Source of the DNA: Actinophytocola sp.
GTDB taxonomy: Bacteria > Actinomycetota > Actinomycetes > Mycobacteriales > Pseudonocardiaceae
Reading direction: 5' to 3'
Length of the DNA stretch: 52,601 bases
Assembly (NCBI GenBank): GCA_009377385.1
Contig: WHUD01000005.1
Location: 1 to 52,601, forward strand
Shown here: in pieces, positions 46,208 to 52,601 of the stretch
How the letters are laid out: each line of letters opens with the position of its first letter
Numbering within the stretch: the first letter of the stretch is position 1
Notes under the pieces: model-generated
Seen by the model: only the letters and a program-made list of their open reading frames with translations
What the model was told of the DNA's origin: nothing
Database searches by the model: none
Position numbers and translations under genes: made by a program

Positions 46208-47270
46208 CGCGATTAACCTTGGCCTGCCCCAGATGGTTGGTGACGCGCGCGCCGCCGACACGACAGGGCGGCCCGACACGCCCGCACTCGTCGACACGTT
46301 CGGCAGGGTCGCGACCGACCTGCGCGTGTCGTTGACGGACAAGTGCAACCTCCGCTGCACCTACTGCATGCCGGAAGAGGGCCTCGACTGGATGCCGGAC
46401 GAGCAGGTGCTCGCCGACGACGAGCTGCTCCGGCTGATGCGAATCGCGGTCGAACGACTCGGCATCACCGACATCCGGCTCACCGGCGGCGAACCGCTGC
46501 TGCGACCCGGCCTCGAGTCGCTGATCGCGGAGATCACCTCACTACGGCCCCGGCCGCGCGTGGCGATGACGACCAACGGCATCGGCCTCGCCAAGCGCGC
46601 GCCCAAGCTGGCGGCGTCCGGGCTCGACCGGATCAACGTCTCGCTGGACACCGTCGAGCGGGACACGTTCATTCACATCACCCGCCGCGACCGGCTCAGC
46701 CACGTGCTCGCCGGGCTGGCCGCCGCGCGCGAGGCGGGCATGGACCCCGTCAAGATCAACGCTGTCCTGCTGCCAGGCGTCAACGAGCACGAGGCGACGG
46801 GACTGTTGCGGTTCTGCCTCGACAACGGCTACCACCTGCGCTTCATCGAGCAGATGCCGCTGGATGCGCAGCACAGTTGGGACCGTTCCGCCATGATCAC
46901 CGCGGAGCAGATCCTGTCGCTGCTTCGGACGGAGTTCACCCTCACCCCGAGCGACGAGGAGCGCGGCGGCGCGCCGGCCGAGCGCTGGCTCGTCGACGGC
47001 GGCCCCGGCGACGTCGGCGTGATCGCCTCGGTGACGCGGCCGTTCTGCGCGGCGTGCGACCGGACCCGGCTGACGGCGGACGGCGCGATCCGCTCCTGCC
47101 TATTCAGCCAGCGCGAGACCGATCTGCGCGCGATGCTGCGCCAGGGCGCCTCGGACGAGGACATCGCCAACGCCTGGCGCGCGACGATGTGGGCCAAGCT
47201 CGCCGGGCACGAGATCAACGACGCCGGGTTCGCGCAGCCGCTGCGGCCGATGAGCTCCATCGGCGGCTAA
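46203..47270 (+). CDS. moaA: GTP 3',8-cyclase (MoaA)
   Basis: A 355-aa radical-SAM enzyme that makes the first intermediate of molybdopterin from GTP. The radical-SAM cluster is TDKCNLRCTYCMPEEG (Cys of C-x3-C-x2-C near residues 47-54), and the SAM motif is RLTGGEPLLRPG. The second cluster is at FCAACDRTRLTADGAIRSC. The protein ends in SSIGG, the normal GG tail. GTG 46203 gives the mycobacterial-type N-terminus; the frame is open 32 codons upstream. No strong RBS is visible. Forms an operon with moaD 4 nt downstream. Confidence 0.93.
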   Translation: MTAINLGLPQMVGDARAADTTGRPDTPALVDTFGRVATDLRVSLTDKCNLRCTYCMPEEGLDWMPDEQVLADDELLRLMRIAVERLGITDIRLTGGEPLLRPGLESLIAEITSLRPRPRVAMTTNGIGLAKRAPKLAASGLDRINVSLDTVERDTFIHITRRDRLSHVLAGLAAAREAGMDPVKINAVLLPGVNEHEATGLLRFCLDNGYHLRFIEQMPLDAQHSWDRSAMITAEQILSLLRTEFTLTPSDEERGGAPAERWLVDGGPGDVGVIASVTRPFCAACDRTRLTADGAIRSCLFSQRETDLRAMLRQGASDEDIANAWRATMWAKLAGHEINDAGFAQPLRPMSSIGG

Positions 47271-47274
47271 CGAG

Positions 47275-47562
47275 ATGACCGAGACCCCTGCGGCCGGGCA
47301 GCCCGGCACCATCTCCGTGCACGTGCGGTACTACGCCTCCGCGCGTGCGGCGGCGGGCACAGAGTCCGAGACGCTGAGCCTGCCGGCCGACGCCGACCTC
47401 GCCGCCGCCCTCGACGCGATGCGGGCGCGGCACGACACGGCGCTGGCGCGGGTGCTGACCGCAGCCAGCTTCCTGGTGGACGAGGTGGCGGTGCGGCGAC
47501 ACTCCGCGCCGCTGCACGACGGAGTGCAGCTCGACGTCCTCCCGCCGTTCGCGGGCGGCTGA
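47275..47562 (+). CDS. moaD: Molybdopterin synthase small subunit (MoaD)
   Basis: A 95-aa ubiquitin-like sulfur carrier ending in the obligatory Gly-Gly (PPFAGG), which is adenylated and thiocarboxylated. VRYYASARAAAGTESETLSL is the MoaD beta-grasp start. It pairs with a MoaE domain, encoded here in the Mog-MoaE fusion on the other side of rpf. A 41-bp repeat array begins 5 nt after its stop. Confidence 0.9.
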   Translation: MTETPAAGQPGTISVHVRYYASARAAAGTESETLSLPADADLAAALDAMRARHDTALARVLTAASFLVDEVAVRRHSAPLHDGVQLDVLPPFAGG

Positions 47563-47567
47563 CCGCC

Positions 47568-47690
47568 CGGCTCGCGCGACACGACGATTCCCCGGTCGGC
47601 TGAAAAGCACGGGCCCACTCGACGATGATTCCCCAACCGGTTGACGGCGCGGCTCGCGCGACACACCCTTTCGGGGTCGATTATCACTGC
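47568..47690 (+). repeat. 41-bp degenerate tandem repeats after moaD
   Basis: CGGCTCGCGCGACAC at 47568 recurs at 47650 (82 bp later), and GATTCCCC at 47586 recurs at 47627 (41 bp later), consistent with about three units of 41 bp (47568, 47609, 47650). The first begins 5 nt after the moaD stop. The units have diverged and do not encode a protein I believe. Confidence 0.6.
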
Positions 47691-47950
47691 ATTCCGGGAT
47701 CGATTCCGGCTCGATTCCCGCTCGGATTCCGGAGGCTATTTTTGCGCTTGATGCTGGGGATTCTCACGTCAAGCGATGCCGCGATACTGCGACCTGGGAC
47801 ACCCTTCGGTGGCCTTTCAACCGCCCCTGCGAATGGTCCATCGGCGGTGTATCCACGTGATGCAGACCTCACTCTGGGTGATTCGCAGAGTGAAGGCAAC
47901 GGACTGGTAACGGCGCTCTGACCTGCGTTTATCACCGAGTCGTTATCCAA
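47691..47950. other. Intergenic region ahead of the rpf promoter
   Basis: No recognised gene or RNA. A 98-codon frame at 47625-47921 exists but lacks similarity and an RBS. The sequence becomes less GC-rich toward the rpf promoter. A perfect palindrome ACAATATTGT (47951-47960) sits just beyond it. Confidence 0.4.
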
Positions 47951-47963
47951 ACAATATTGTTAC

Positions 47964-47979
47964 CGTGATCTAGATCACG
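47964..47979. promoter_or_regulatory. Perfect CRP-type binding site upstream of rpf
   Basis: CGTGATCTAGATCACG is a perfect 16-bp palindrome containing GTGA-N6-TCAC, the core of cAMP-CRP/Cmr sites. In M. tuberculosis the CRP homologue (Rv3676) is known to act upstream of rpfA. The site lies about 210 nt before the rpf ATG, upstream of the long leader, so activation or repression of the rpf promoter is likely. Confidence 0.7.
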
Positions 47980-47999
47980 TATTGGAAAATTTCCGATCT

Positions 48000-48165
48000 T
48001 GGTTTCGGTTACGTACCGTCGTCTCTCGGTTGGCCCCGACACCAGCCACGGCAAGACCGGGAACCCGTTCGCCAAACCCTGTCCGACGGCGTTTCCGGAA
48101 TAAAACCCCGAACGAAAGTAACTCCGGGACAGGGACGCGGGATGACCCCAGCCAGAACGGCGGCG
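48000..48165 (+). promoter_or_regulatory. Probable c-di-AMP (ydaO) riboswitch in rpf leader
   Basis: The long leader before rpf is where actinobacteria carry the ydaO/yuaA c-di-AMP riboswitch. I see the conserved-looking GTTCGCCAAACCCTGTCC (48067-48084), and CCCTGTCC (48077-48084) pairs with GGACAGGG (48127-48134), followed by ACGCGGGATGACCC. The boundaries are approximate, and the assignment rests on position and these motifs rather than a covariance-model match. Confidence 0.6.
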
Positions 48166-48186
48166 CGGAGGATTGAGATAGGCCAA

Positions 48187-48819
48187 ATGTCTTACCGAGG
48201 CAAGCACCGCAAGCTGTCTACGACTACTCGCAACATCGTTCGTGTTGCCGTGGCGGGCGTTGCAGTCGGTGCTCCGATTGCGATGGCCGCCCCCGCTAAC
48301 GCTGCCTATGCCCCGAACTGGGACATGCTCGCGGAGTGCGAGAGCAGCGGCAACTGGAGCATTAACACCGGTAACGGCTACTACGGTGGTCTTCAGTTCT
48401 CCCACAGCACCTGGCAGGCATACGGTGGCACCGGCTACGCGCACCAGGCGTCTAAGGCCGAGCAGATCCGTATCGCCGAGAAGGTGCTGGCGAGCCAGGG
48501 CCCCGACGCCTGGCCCGCCTGCAGCGACTCCACCGGCTGGTACTCGGCTGGCGCCAGCGGTAGCTACAGCTACCAGGGCTCCAACACCGAGGGTGGCGCC
48601 GCTGCGCCGCAGCCTGCCCCGCAGGCCGCTCCGGTCCAGGCCCGTGTCGCCAAGTCCAACCCGGAAGGCGACTACACGGTCAAGAAGGGCGAGACTCTCT
48701 CCGAGATCGCCTCTGACAAGGACGTCAAGGGCGGCTGGCAGAAGCTGCACCAGCTGAACAAGGACTACATCAGCGACGCGGACTTCATCCTGGTCGGCCA
48801 GAAGATCGCCACCAAGTGA
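48187..48819 (+). CDS. Resuscitation-promoting factor with LysM
   Basis: A 210-aa secreted cell-wall hydrolase that cleaves peptidoglycan and promotes exit from dormancy or germination. A signal peptide ends near PANAAYA (residue 40). The Rpf (transglycosylase-like) domain runs from WDMLAECESSGNWSINTGNG, with the catalytic Glu E52, to DAWPAC. A Pro/Ala/Gln linker and a C-terminal LysM domain (about residues 160-208, YTVKKGETLSEIASDKDVKG) bind peptidoglycan. The layout is RpfA of Streptomyces; M. tuberculosis RpfA at the same locus lacks LysM. Regulated by the CRP site and probable riboswitch upstream. Confidence 0.93.
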   Translation: MSYRGKHRKLSTTTRNIVRVAVAGVAVGAPIAMAAPANAAYAPNWDMLAECESSGNWSINTGNGYYGGLQFSHSTWQAYGGTGYAHQASKAEQIRIAEKVLASQGPDAWPACSDSTGWYSAGASGSYSYQGSNTEGGAAAPQPAPQAAPVQARVAKSNPEGDYTVKKGETLSEIASDKDVKGGWQKLHQLNKDYISDADFILVGQKIATK

Positions 48820-48840
48820 TCAACGACCTTCGCTGATCCG

Positions 48841-48875
48841 CTGTGCCCCATCGCGCCCAGCGCGATGGGGCACAG
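48841..48875. terminator. 15-bp perfect hairpin terminator after rpf
   Basis: CTGTGCCCCATCGCG (48841-48855) pairs perfectly with 48861-48875 around CCCAG, 21 nt after the rpf stop. It should end the rpf transcript. Confidence 0.85.
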
Positions 48876-48904
48876 CAGCGCGTCGTGGATGTGTCTCGCG
48901 CACG

Positions 48905-48983
48905 CGGGTCGTGTGACGCGGGCCCGCACATCCGGGCCGTGTGATGCGTGCCCGTGCGTCCAGTGCGCTGAAAGCGTCATTCA
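48905..48983 (+). repeat. 28-bp direct repeat and orphan palindrome arm
   Basis: CGGGTCGTGTGACGCGGG (48905) and CGGGCCGTGTGATGCGTG (48933) begin two 28-bp units. After them, AAAGCGTCATTCA (48971-48983) matches exactly one arm of the 28753-28797 palindrome. The region separates convergent rpf and mog-moaE. Confidence 0.6.
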
Positions 48984-49013
48984 CCGCAGGCGCGGCCCCC
49001 AAGGGCTGGCGGG

Positions 49014-50006
49014 CTACGGCGAGTTGACCCACTCGTCGGTTCCGTCGGCGAAGATCTGGTGCTTCCAGATCGGCAACCGCTGCTTGACGGTGTCGACCAG
49101 GTCCGAGCAGGCGGCGAACGCCTCCTGCCGGTGCGAGGCCGCCACCGCGCACGCCAGTGCGACGTCGCCGATGGCGAGGTCGCCGATGCGGTGGCTGACC
49201 GCGACCGCCGTGACCCCGGAGTGACGGGCGGTCACCTCGGCCACAACGGCGTCGAGGACATCACCCGCTCTCGTGTGGCCCTCGTAGTACAGCGAACGCA
49301 CGTCACGACCCTCGTCGTGGTCGCGCACCACCCCGCCGAAGCTGACGACCGCGCCAGCGGTGCGGTCAGCGACGGCGGCGGCGTGTTCATCGACCGACAC
49401 CGCTTGGTCGGTGACCTGAGACAGCACGACCCGCGCGGCAGGCTCGGGGGCTACCGCGGGGGTCGCGCTTTCAGGCACACCCGAAGCAGCGCCAGCGGCG
49501 TCCGCGCCGGTGCCACTCACGTCCTCCCGGACGTGGTCGCCACCCGCGAGCTGCGACAGTGCGTGGTCAAGGACGTCGGCGAGCACACTGAGGCCGTCCT
49601 TCACCCCACCGCGCGAGCCGGGCAGGTTCACGACGAGGGTGCGAGCGGCGACCCCGGCCCTGCCCCGCGACAGCACTGCGGTCGGCATCTTCGGCAGCCC
49701 GGCGGCTCTGATCGCGTCGGCCAGCCCCGGCACCTCGTAGTCGAGCACCTGAGCGGTCACGTCGGGCGTGCGGTCGGTCGGCGAGATGCCGGTGCCACCC
49801 GTGGTGATCGCGACCTGGACGCCAGCGGCCACGGCCTCCCGCAGCGCGGCGCCGACCGGGTCGCCGTCCGGCACCACAACCGGCAGGTCGACGGCGAAGC
49901 CCCGCTCGGTGAGCCAGTCGGTGATGATCGGACCGGTGGTGTCCTCGTACACGCCCGTCGCGGCCCGGTTCGACGCGACGATCACCCGTGCGCTGCGATC
50001 AGCCAT
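49014..50006 (-). CDS. Mog-MoaE fusion protein
   Basis: A 330-aa two-domain protein. Residues about 5-160 are a Mog/MoaB molybdopterin-adenylyltransferase domain (RVIVASNRAATGVYEDTTGP, AITTGGTGISPTDRTPDVT, NLPGSRGGVKDGLSVLADVL). A flexible Ala/Pro linker (about 170-200) leads to a C-terminal MoaE domain (SFGGVVRDHDEGRDVRSLYY, AVSHRIGDLAIGDVALAC, SDLVDTVKQRLPIWKHQIF), the catalytic subunit of molybdopterin synthase. In M. tuberculosis these are separate adjacent genes (mog, moaE2). Start ATG 50006 overlaps the moaC stop by 1 bp. One chain thus makes and adenylates molybdopterin. Confidence 0.9.
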   Translation of the reverse strand: MADRSARVIVASNRAATGVYEDTTGPIITDWLTERGFAVDLPVVVPDGDPVGAALREAVAAGVQVAITTGGTGISPTDRTPDVTAQVLDYEVPGLADAIRAAGLPKMPTAVLSRGRAGVAARTLVVNLPGSRGGVKDGLSVLADVLDHALSQLAGGDHVREDVSGTGADAAGAASGVPESATPAVAPEPAARVVLSQVTDQAVSVDEHAAAVADRTAGAVVSFGGVVRDHDEGRDVRSLYYEGHTRAGDVLDAVVAEVTARHSGVTAVAVSHRIGDLAIGDVALACAVAASHRQEAFAACSDLVDTVKQRLPIWKHQIFADGTDEWVNSP

Positions 50007-50485
50007 CAGCGACCCTCCGGCCTCTCCCACGTGCCCGACTTGCCGCCTTCCTTGCGGTCCAGCCGCACCGCGTCCAGCGTCGCGGCCGGGTCGACAGCCT
50101 TGATCATGTCGTGCAGGGTGAGCCCGGCGACGGCGACGGCCGTCAACGCCTCCATCTCCACCCCGGTGCGGTCGGTGGTGCGCACTGTGGCCGCGATGCC
50201 GACCTCGGCGTCGCGGACGTCGAACTCGACGTCGACGCCGGAAATGGCGAGCGGATGACACAACGGCACAAGCGAAGGCGTCCGCTTGGCGCCCATGATC
50301 CCGGCGATGCGGGCGGTCGCCAGCGCGTCGCCCTTCGGCAGCCCACCCTCGGTGAGAAGCCCGATCACCTCCGCAGTGGTCCGCACGACTCCGGTCGCCA
50401 GAGCGACCCTGGTTGTGCGGTCCTTTCCGGAGACGTCGACCATCCTGGCCGCGCCCGACTCGTCAACGTGGCTGAGTTCACTCAC
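50006..50485 (-). CDS. moaC: Cyclic pyranopterin monophosphate synthase (MoaC)
   Basis: A 159-aa MoaC, which forms cyclic pyranopterin monophosphate after MoaA. Conserved: MVDVSGKDRTTRVALATG, IMGAKRTPSLVPLCHPLAIS, RTGVEMEALTAVAVAGLTLH, and the C-terminal Lys in RKEGGKSGTW. GTG 50485 is preferred: GAGGGG lies about 10 nt upstream, inside the end of the malic enzyme gene; GTG 50503 is further upstream. It overlaps mog-moaE by one base and follows the malic enzyme by 7 nt. Confidence 0.92.
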   Translation of the reverse strand: MSELSHVDESGAARMVDVSGKDRTTRVALATGVVRTTAEVIGLLTEGGLPKGDALATARIAGIMGAKRTPSLVPLCHPLAISGVDVEFDVRDAEVGIAATVRTTDRTGVEMEALTAVAVAGLTLHDMIKAVDPAATLDAVRLDRKEGGKSGTWERPEGR

Positions 50486-50492
50486 GCCACCA

Positions 50493-51881
50493 CTACCCCT
50501 CACGCAGTGCGACGCTCTTCACGGCGTCGGCGACCACTGGCGCGACCGCCGCGTCGAACACGCTCGGCACGATGAACGCCGCGTTGAGCCGGTCGGCGTC
50601 GACGACGTCCGCGATGGCGTCGGCCGCCGCGACCAGCATCTCGTCCTGGATCTGGTGTGCGTGGGCGTCGAGCAGGCCACGGAACACGCCGGGGAAGGCC
50701 AGCACGTTGTTGATCTGGTTCGGGTAGTCGCTGCGTCCGGTGGCGACGACCGCTGCGTGCTGCTGCGCCTCGATCGGGTCGATCTCCGGGTCCGGGTTGG
50801 CCAGCGCAAACACCACCGCGTCGTCCGCCATGGTCGCGACCTGCTCCGCCCCGAACAGGTTCGGCCCCGACACGCCGATGAACACGTCCGCGCCGACAAG
50901 CGCGTCGTGCAGGCTGCCCTGCTTGCCGTCGGCGTTGGTGTGATCGGCGATCCACTGCACGTTGGGGTTCATGTCCTCGAGCCCGGTGTGCACGATGCCC
51001 CGCCTGCCGACGGCGACGATGTCGGCAGGCTTCTTGAGCTGCAGCAGCCGGATGATCGCCGAGCCTGCCGCGCCGACGCCGCACACCACGATCTTGCAGT
51101 CCTCGATGTTCTTGTCGACCACCCGCAGCGCGTTGCGCAGCGCGGCGGCGGTGACGATCGCGGTGCCGTGCTGGTCGTCGTGGAAGACCGGGATGTCCAG
51201 CTTCTCCCGCAGCCTCGCCTCGATCTCGAAGCAGCGCGGCGCGGCGATGTCTTCCAGGTTGATGCCCGCGTAGGTGGGCGCGAGCAGTTCGACCGTGCGG
51301 ATCAGCTCCTCGGTGTCCTGCGTGTCGAGGCACACCGGCCATGCGTCGACCCCGGCGAACTTCTTGAACAGCGCCGCCTTGCCCTCCATCACCGGCAGCG
51401 CAGCAGCAGGCCCGATGTTGCCGAGACCGAGCACAGCGGAGCCGTCGGTGACGACGGCGACGGTGTTACGCTTGATGGTCAGTCTGCGGGCGTCCTCAGG
51501 ATTGGCGGCGATGGCCTGGCATACGCGCGCGACGCCCGGCGTGTATGCACGGGAGAGGTCATCGCGGTTGCGCAGCGCGACCTTCGAGTTGACCTCGATC
51601 TTGCCGCCGAGGTGGATCAGGAAGGTGCGGTCGGAGACCTTGCGCACCCGCACGCCGGACAACTGCTCAAGCGCCTCTGTGACGCCGTCCGCGTGCTCGG
51701 CGTCGAGGACGTTGGCGCTGATGTCGACGACGATGCGGTCGGTATGCGACTCGACGATGTCGAACGCGGTCAGTACCCCGCCGACCTGGCCAACCGCCGT
51801 TGTCAGGTCCCCCGCCGAGCTCGCAACGGCGGGAGCGTCGACGCGCACCGTGATCGAATAACCAGGACCGGGGACAGCCAT
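50493..51881 (-). CDS. NAD-dependent malic enzyme with ACT-like domain
   Basis: A 462-aa malic enzyme that decarboxylates malate to pyruvate. An N-terminal ACT-like regulatory domain (about residues 8-85) precedes the catalytic part: [36 protein letters not shown], the active Lys in [14 protein letters not shown], metal-binding [12 protein letters not shown], and the nucleotide-binding [21 protein letters not shown] fusion suggests amino-acid control. First gene before moaC on the minus strand; the metabolic link to molybdopterin is only co-location. Confidence 0.92.
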   Translation of the reverse strand: MAVPGPGYSITVRVDAPAVASSAGDLTTAVGQVGGVLTAFDIVESHTDRIVVDISANVLDAEHADGVTEALEQLSGVRVRKVSDRTFLIHLGGKIEVNSKVALRNRDDLSRAYTPGVARVCQAIAANPEDARRLTIKRNTVAVVTDGSAVLGLGNIGPAAALPVMEGKAALFKKFAGVDAWPVCLDTQDTEELIRTVELLAPTYAGINLEDIAAPRCFEIEARLREKLDIPVFHDDQHGTAIVTAAALRNALRVVDKNIEDCKIVVCGVGAAGSAIIRLLQLKKPADIVAVGRRGIVHTGLEDMNPNVQWIADHTNADGKQGSLHDALVGADVFIGVSGPNLFGAEQVATMADDAVVFALANPDPEIDPIEAQQHAAVVATGRSDYPNQINNVLAFPGVFRGLLDAHAHQIQDEMLVAAADAIADVVDADRLNAAFIVPSVFDAAVAPVVADAVKSVALREG

Positions 51882-51939
51882 GTGCGACTCCGCAATATCG
51901 TGCGCCGATAGATGTGAGGGAACCCTATCGTGTCCGGGT

Positions 51940-52149
51940 TCAGGGAGTCTTATTGATCTCCGTCTCCGGGTGCTCGTAGGGCACGGACTCGAGCGGGAAG
52001 GTCACCTCGCCGAACGGCGACAGCGATCCCTGCCGGTCAGCCGCGAGCTCGCTCACCGGGTGGTCACTGTCTTGCGCCTGCGGCCATGCCGGGTCGATCC
52101 GGTCCTTGGCCACCTTCTTTGCATTCGCCACGTTGTTCCTCCGAGTCAT
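51940..52149 (-). CDS. Small conserved actinobacterial protein
   Basis: A 69-aa soluble, charged protein. The C-terminal YEHPETEINKTP and the central LSPFGEVTFPLESVP look like conserved motifs, and the position between moaC and the helicase gene matches Rv0863. No domain assigned. ATG 52149 has GGAGGAAC upstream. Function unknown. Confidence 0.6.
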   Translation of the reverse strand: MTRRNNVANAKKVAKDRIDPAWPQAQDSDHPVSELAADRQGSLSPFGEVTFPLESVPYEHPETEINKTP

Positions 52150-52225
52150 GACGTGCCTTCGTGGGATCAGATTCTAGTCTGCCGATCCGGGCTGCCCCGG
52201 ATGCTGGTCGGTATCGTTTGATGTG

Positions 52226-52601
52226 ATGCACGCGGCTGACGACTCGGCGGCGGTCTCCCTGGCAGCGGCACTGCGGTCGGCCACGCCCGATGAGCTGGCC
52301 GCGCTCCTGCTCGCCAGGCGCGACCTGGCCACTCCCCCGCCCCCTGACTCCACGGTGCTCGCCACCCGCGCGGGCACGCCAGGGTCGGTGGCGCGCGTGT
52401 GCGAGGAACTGGACTCCGCGACGCTGGCCGCCCTTGAGGCGTTGCTGCTGCTCGACGCGGACACGACGCCGGTCGCGCCGTCCGACATCGCCGACATCGC
52501 CCGTGGCTACGGCGCCTGGGCCGCCGGACCGATCGAGGATCCCGAGGAGCTGAGCGGCGCGTTCGCGGCGGCGGTCGAGGCGGCACAGGGTGGGCAGACG
52601 G
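52226..52601 (+). CDS. Helicase-associated domain protein, truncated by window edge
   Basis: The first 125 codons of a larger gene open to the end of the window. The product begins with a helical segment (ATPDELAALLLARRDLATPP), then a winged-helix-like stretch (SVARVCEELDSATLAALEAL), as in the N-terminus of actinobacterial helicase C-terminal-domain proteins (Rv0862c position, next to the XPB-like helicase). Start ATG 52226. Divergent from the small conserved gene. The rest lies beyond the window. Confidence 0.7.
   Translation, partial: MHAADDSAAVSLAAALRSATPDELAALLLARRDLATPPPPDSTVLATRAGTPGSVARVCEELDSATLAALEALLLLDADTTPVAPSDIADIARGYGAWAAGPIEDPEELSGAFAAAVEAAQGGQT

Noticed and set aside
47625-47921. 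98-codon frame before rpf
   Set aside because: No RBS, no similarity, and it overlaps the decayed 41-bp repeats; treated as intergenic.

Overview
The window is high-GC DNA with dense, tightly spaced genes and frequent GTG/TTG starts. It carries several actinobacterial hallmark genes: SepH, an actinobacterial IHF, an Rpf, DUF2530, DUF3027, DUF2771 and a CspB with a C-terminal extension. The gene mix suggests a member of the Pseudonocardiaceae (Saccharopolyspora/Saccharomonospora/Amycolatopsis-like). From memory, gene order from gltA to the right edge follows the M. tuberculosis block Rv0861c-Rv0896 (gltA2, citA, serC, sepH, a TrmH methylase, MarR, DUF2530, DUF3027, MFS, cspB, moaA2, moaD2, rpfA, moaE2/mog, moaC2, helicase). 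Lineage-specific genes are inserted into it. This synteny was recalled, not computed.

Left part (1-16.5 kb). A DUF433/DUF5615 toxin-antitoxin pair has a damaged toxin. A GNAT enzyme and an amidohydrolase follow. A fatty-acid style operon (enoyl-CoA hydratase, CoA ligase, TetR) lies behind a palindromic operator. Then come a phosphopantetheinyl transferase, an isochorismate synthase, IHF, a second CoA ligase, a YGSN-motif protein, an ABC-2 exporter pair, citrate synthase gltA, and a TetR divergent from an acyl-CoA dehydrogenase.

Middle (16.5-31 kb). Present are pdxH and citA, a serine hydrolase, serC and sepH. A four-gene operon follows that begins with two WXG100-like proteins (possible type VII secretion substrates). 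Then come a DUF2537-like membrane protein, a TrmH methyltransferase, a GCS2-type glutamate-cysteine ligase, sodA, an arylamine N-acetyltransferase, MarR and DUF2530.

Right part (31-52.6 kb). A 978-aa sacsin-like ATPase overlaps DUF3027. Next are a glutaminyl cyclase lipoprotein, an MFS protein, a DUF2771 lipoprotein, cspB, a long acidic DUF742 protein, a HAD pseudogene, PhzF and a metallophosphoesterase. A molybdenum block (modC, modB, modA, a Mop/HTH regulator, moaA, moaD, a Mog-MoaE fusion, moaC) surrounds rpf. A malic enzyme, a small conserved protein and the start of a helicase gene close the window.

The most unusual features lie at gene 3' ends and in damaged genes. Several transcription units are followed, often 5-6 nt after the stop codon, by short tandem arrays with exact 21-, 22- or 41-bp periods. 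Other gene ends carry palindromes of a shared AAGGGC / AAAGCGTCATTCA type. A 123-bp MITE-like element with imperfect 23-bp inverted repeats and an 8-bp target duplication interrupts a HAD phosphatase gene; conceptual removal restores the reading frame exactly. A near-consensus IdeR/DtxR iron box sits between two convergent genes, with no gene start beside it. The rpf leader combines a perfect CRP-type palindrome with a probable c-di-AMP (ydaO) riboswitch.
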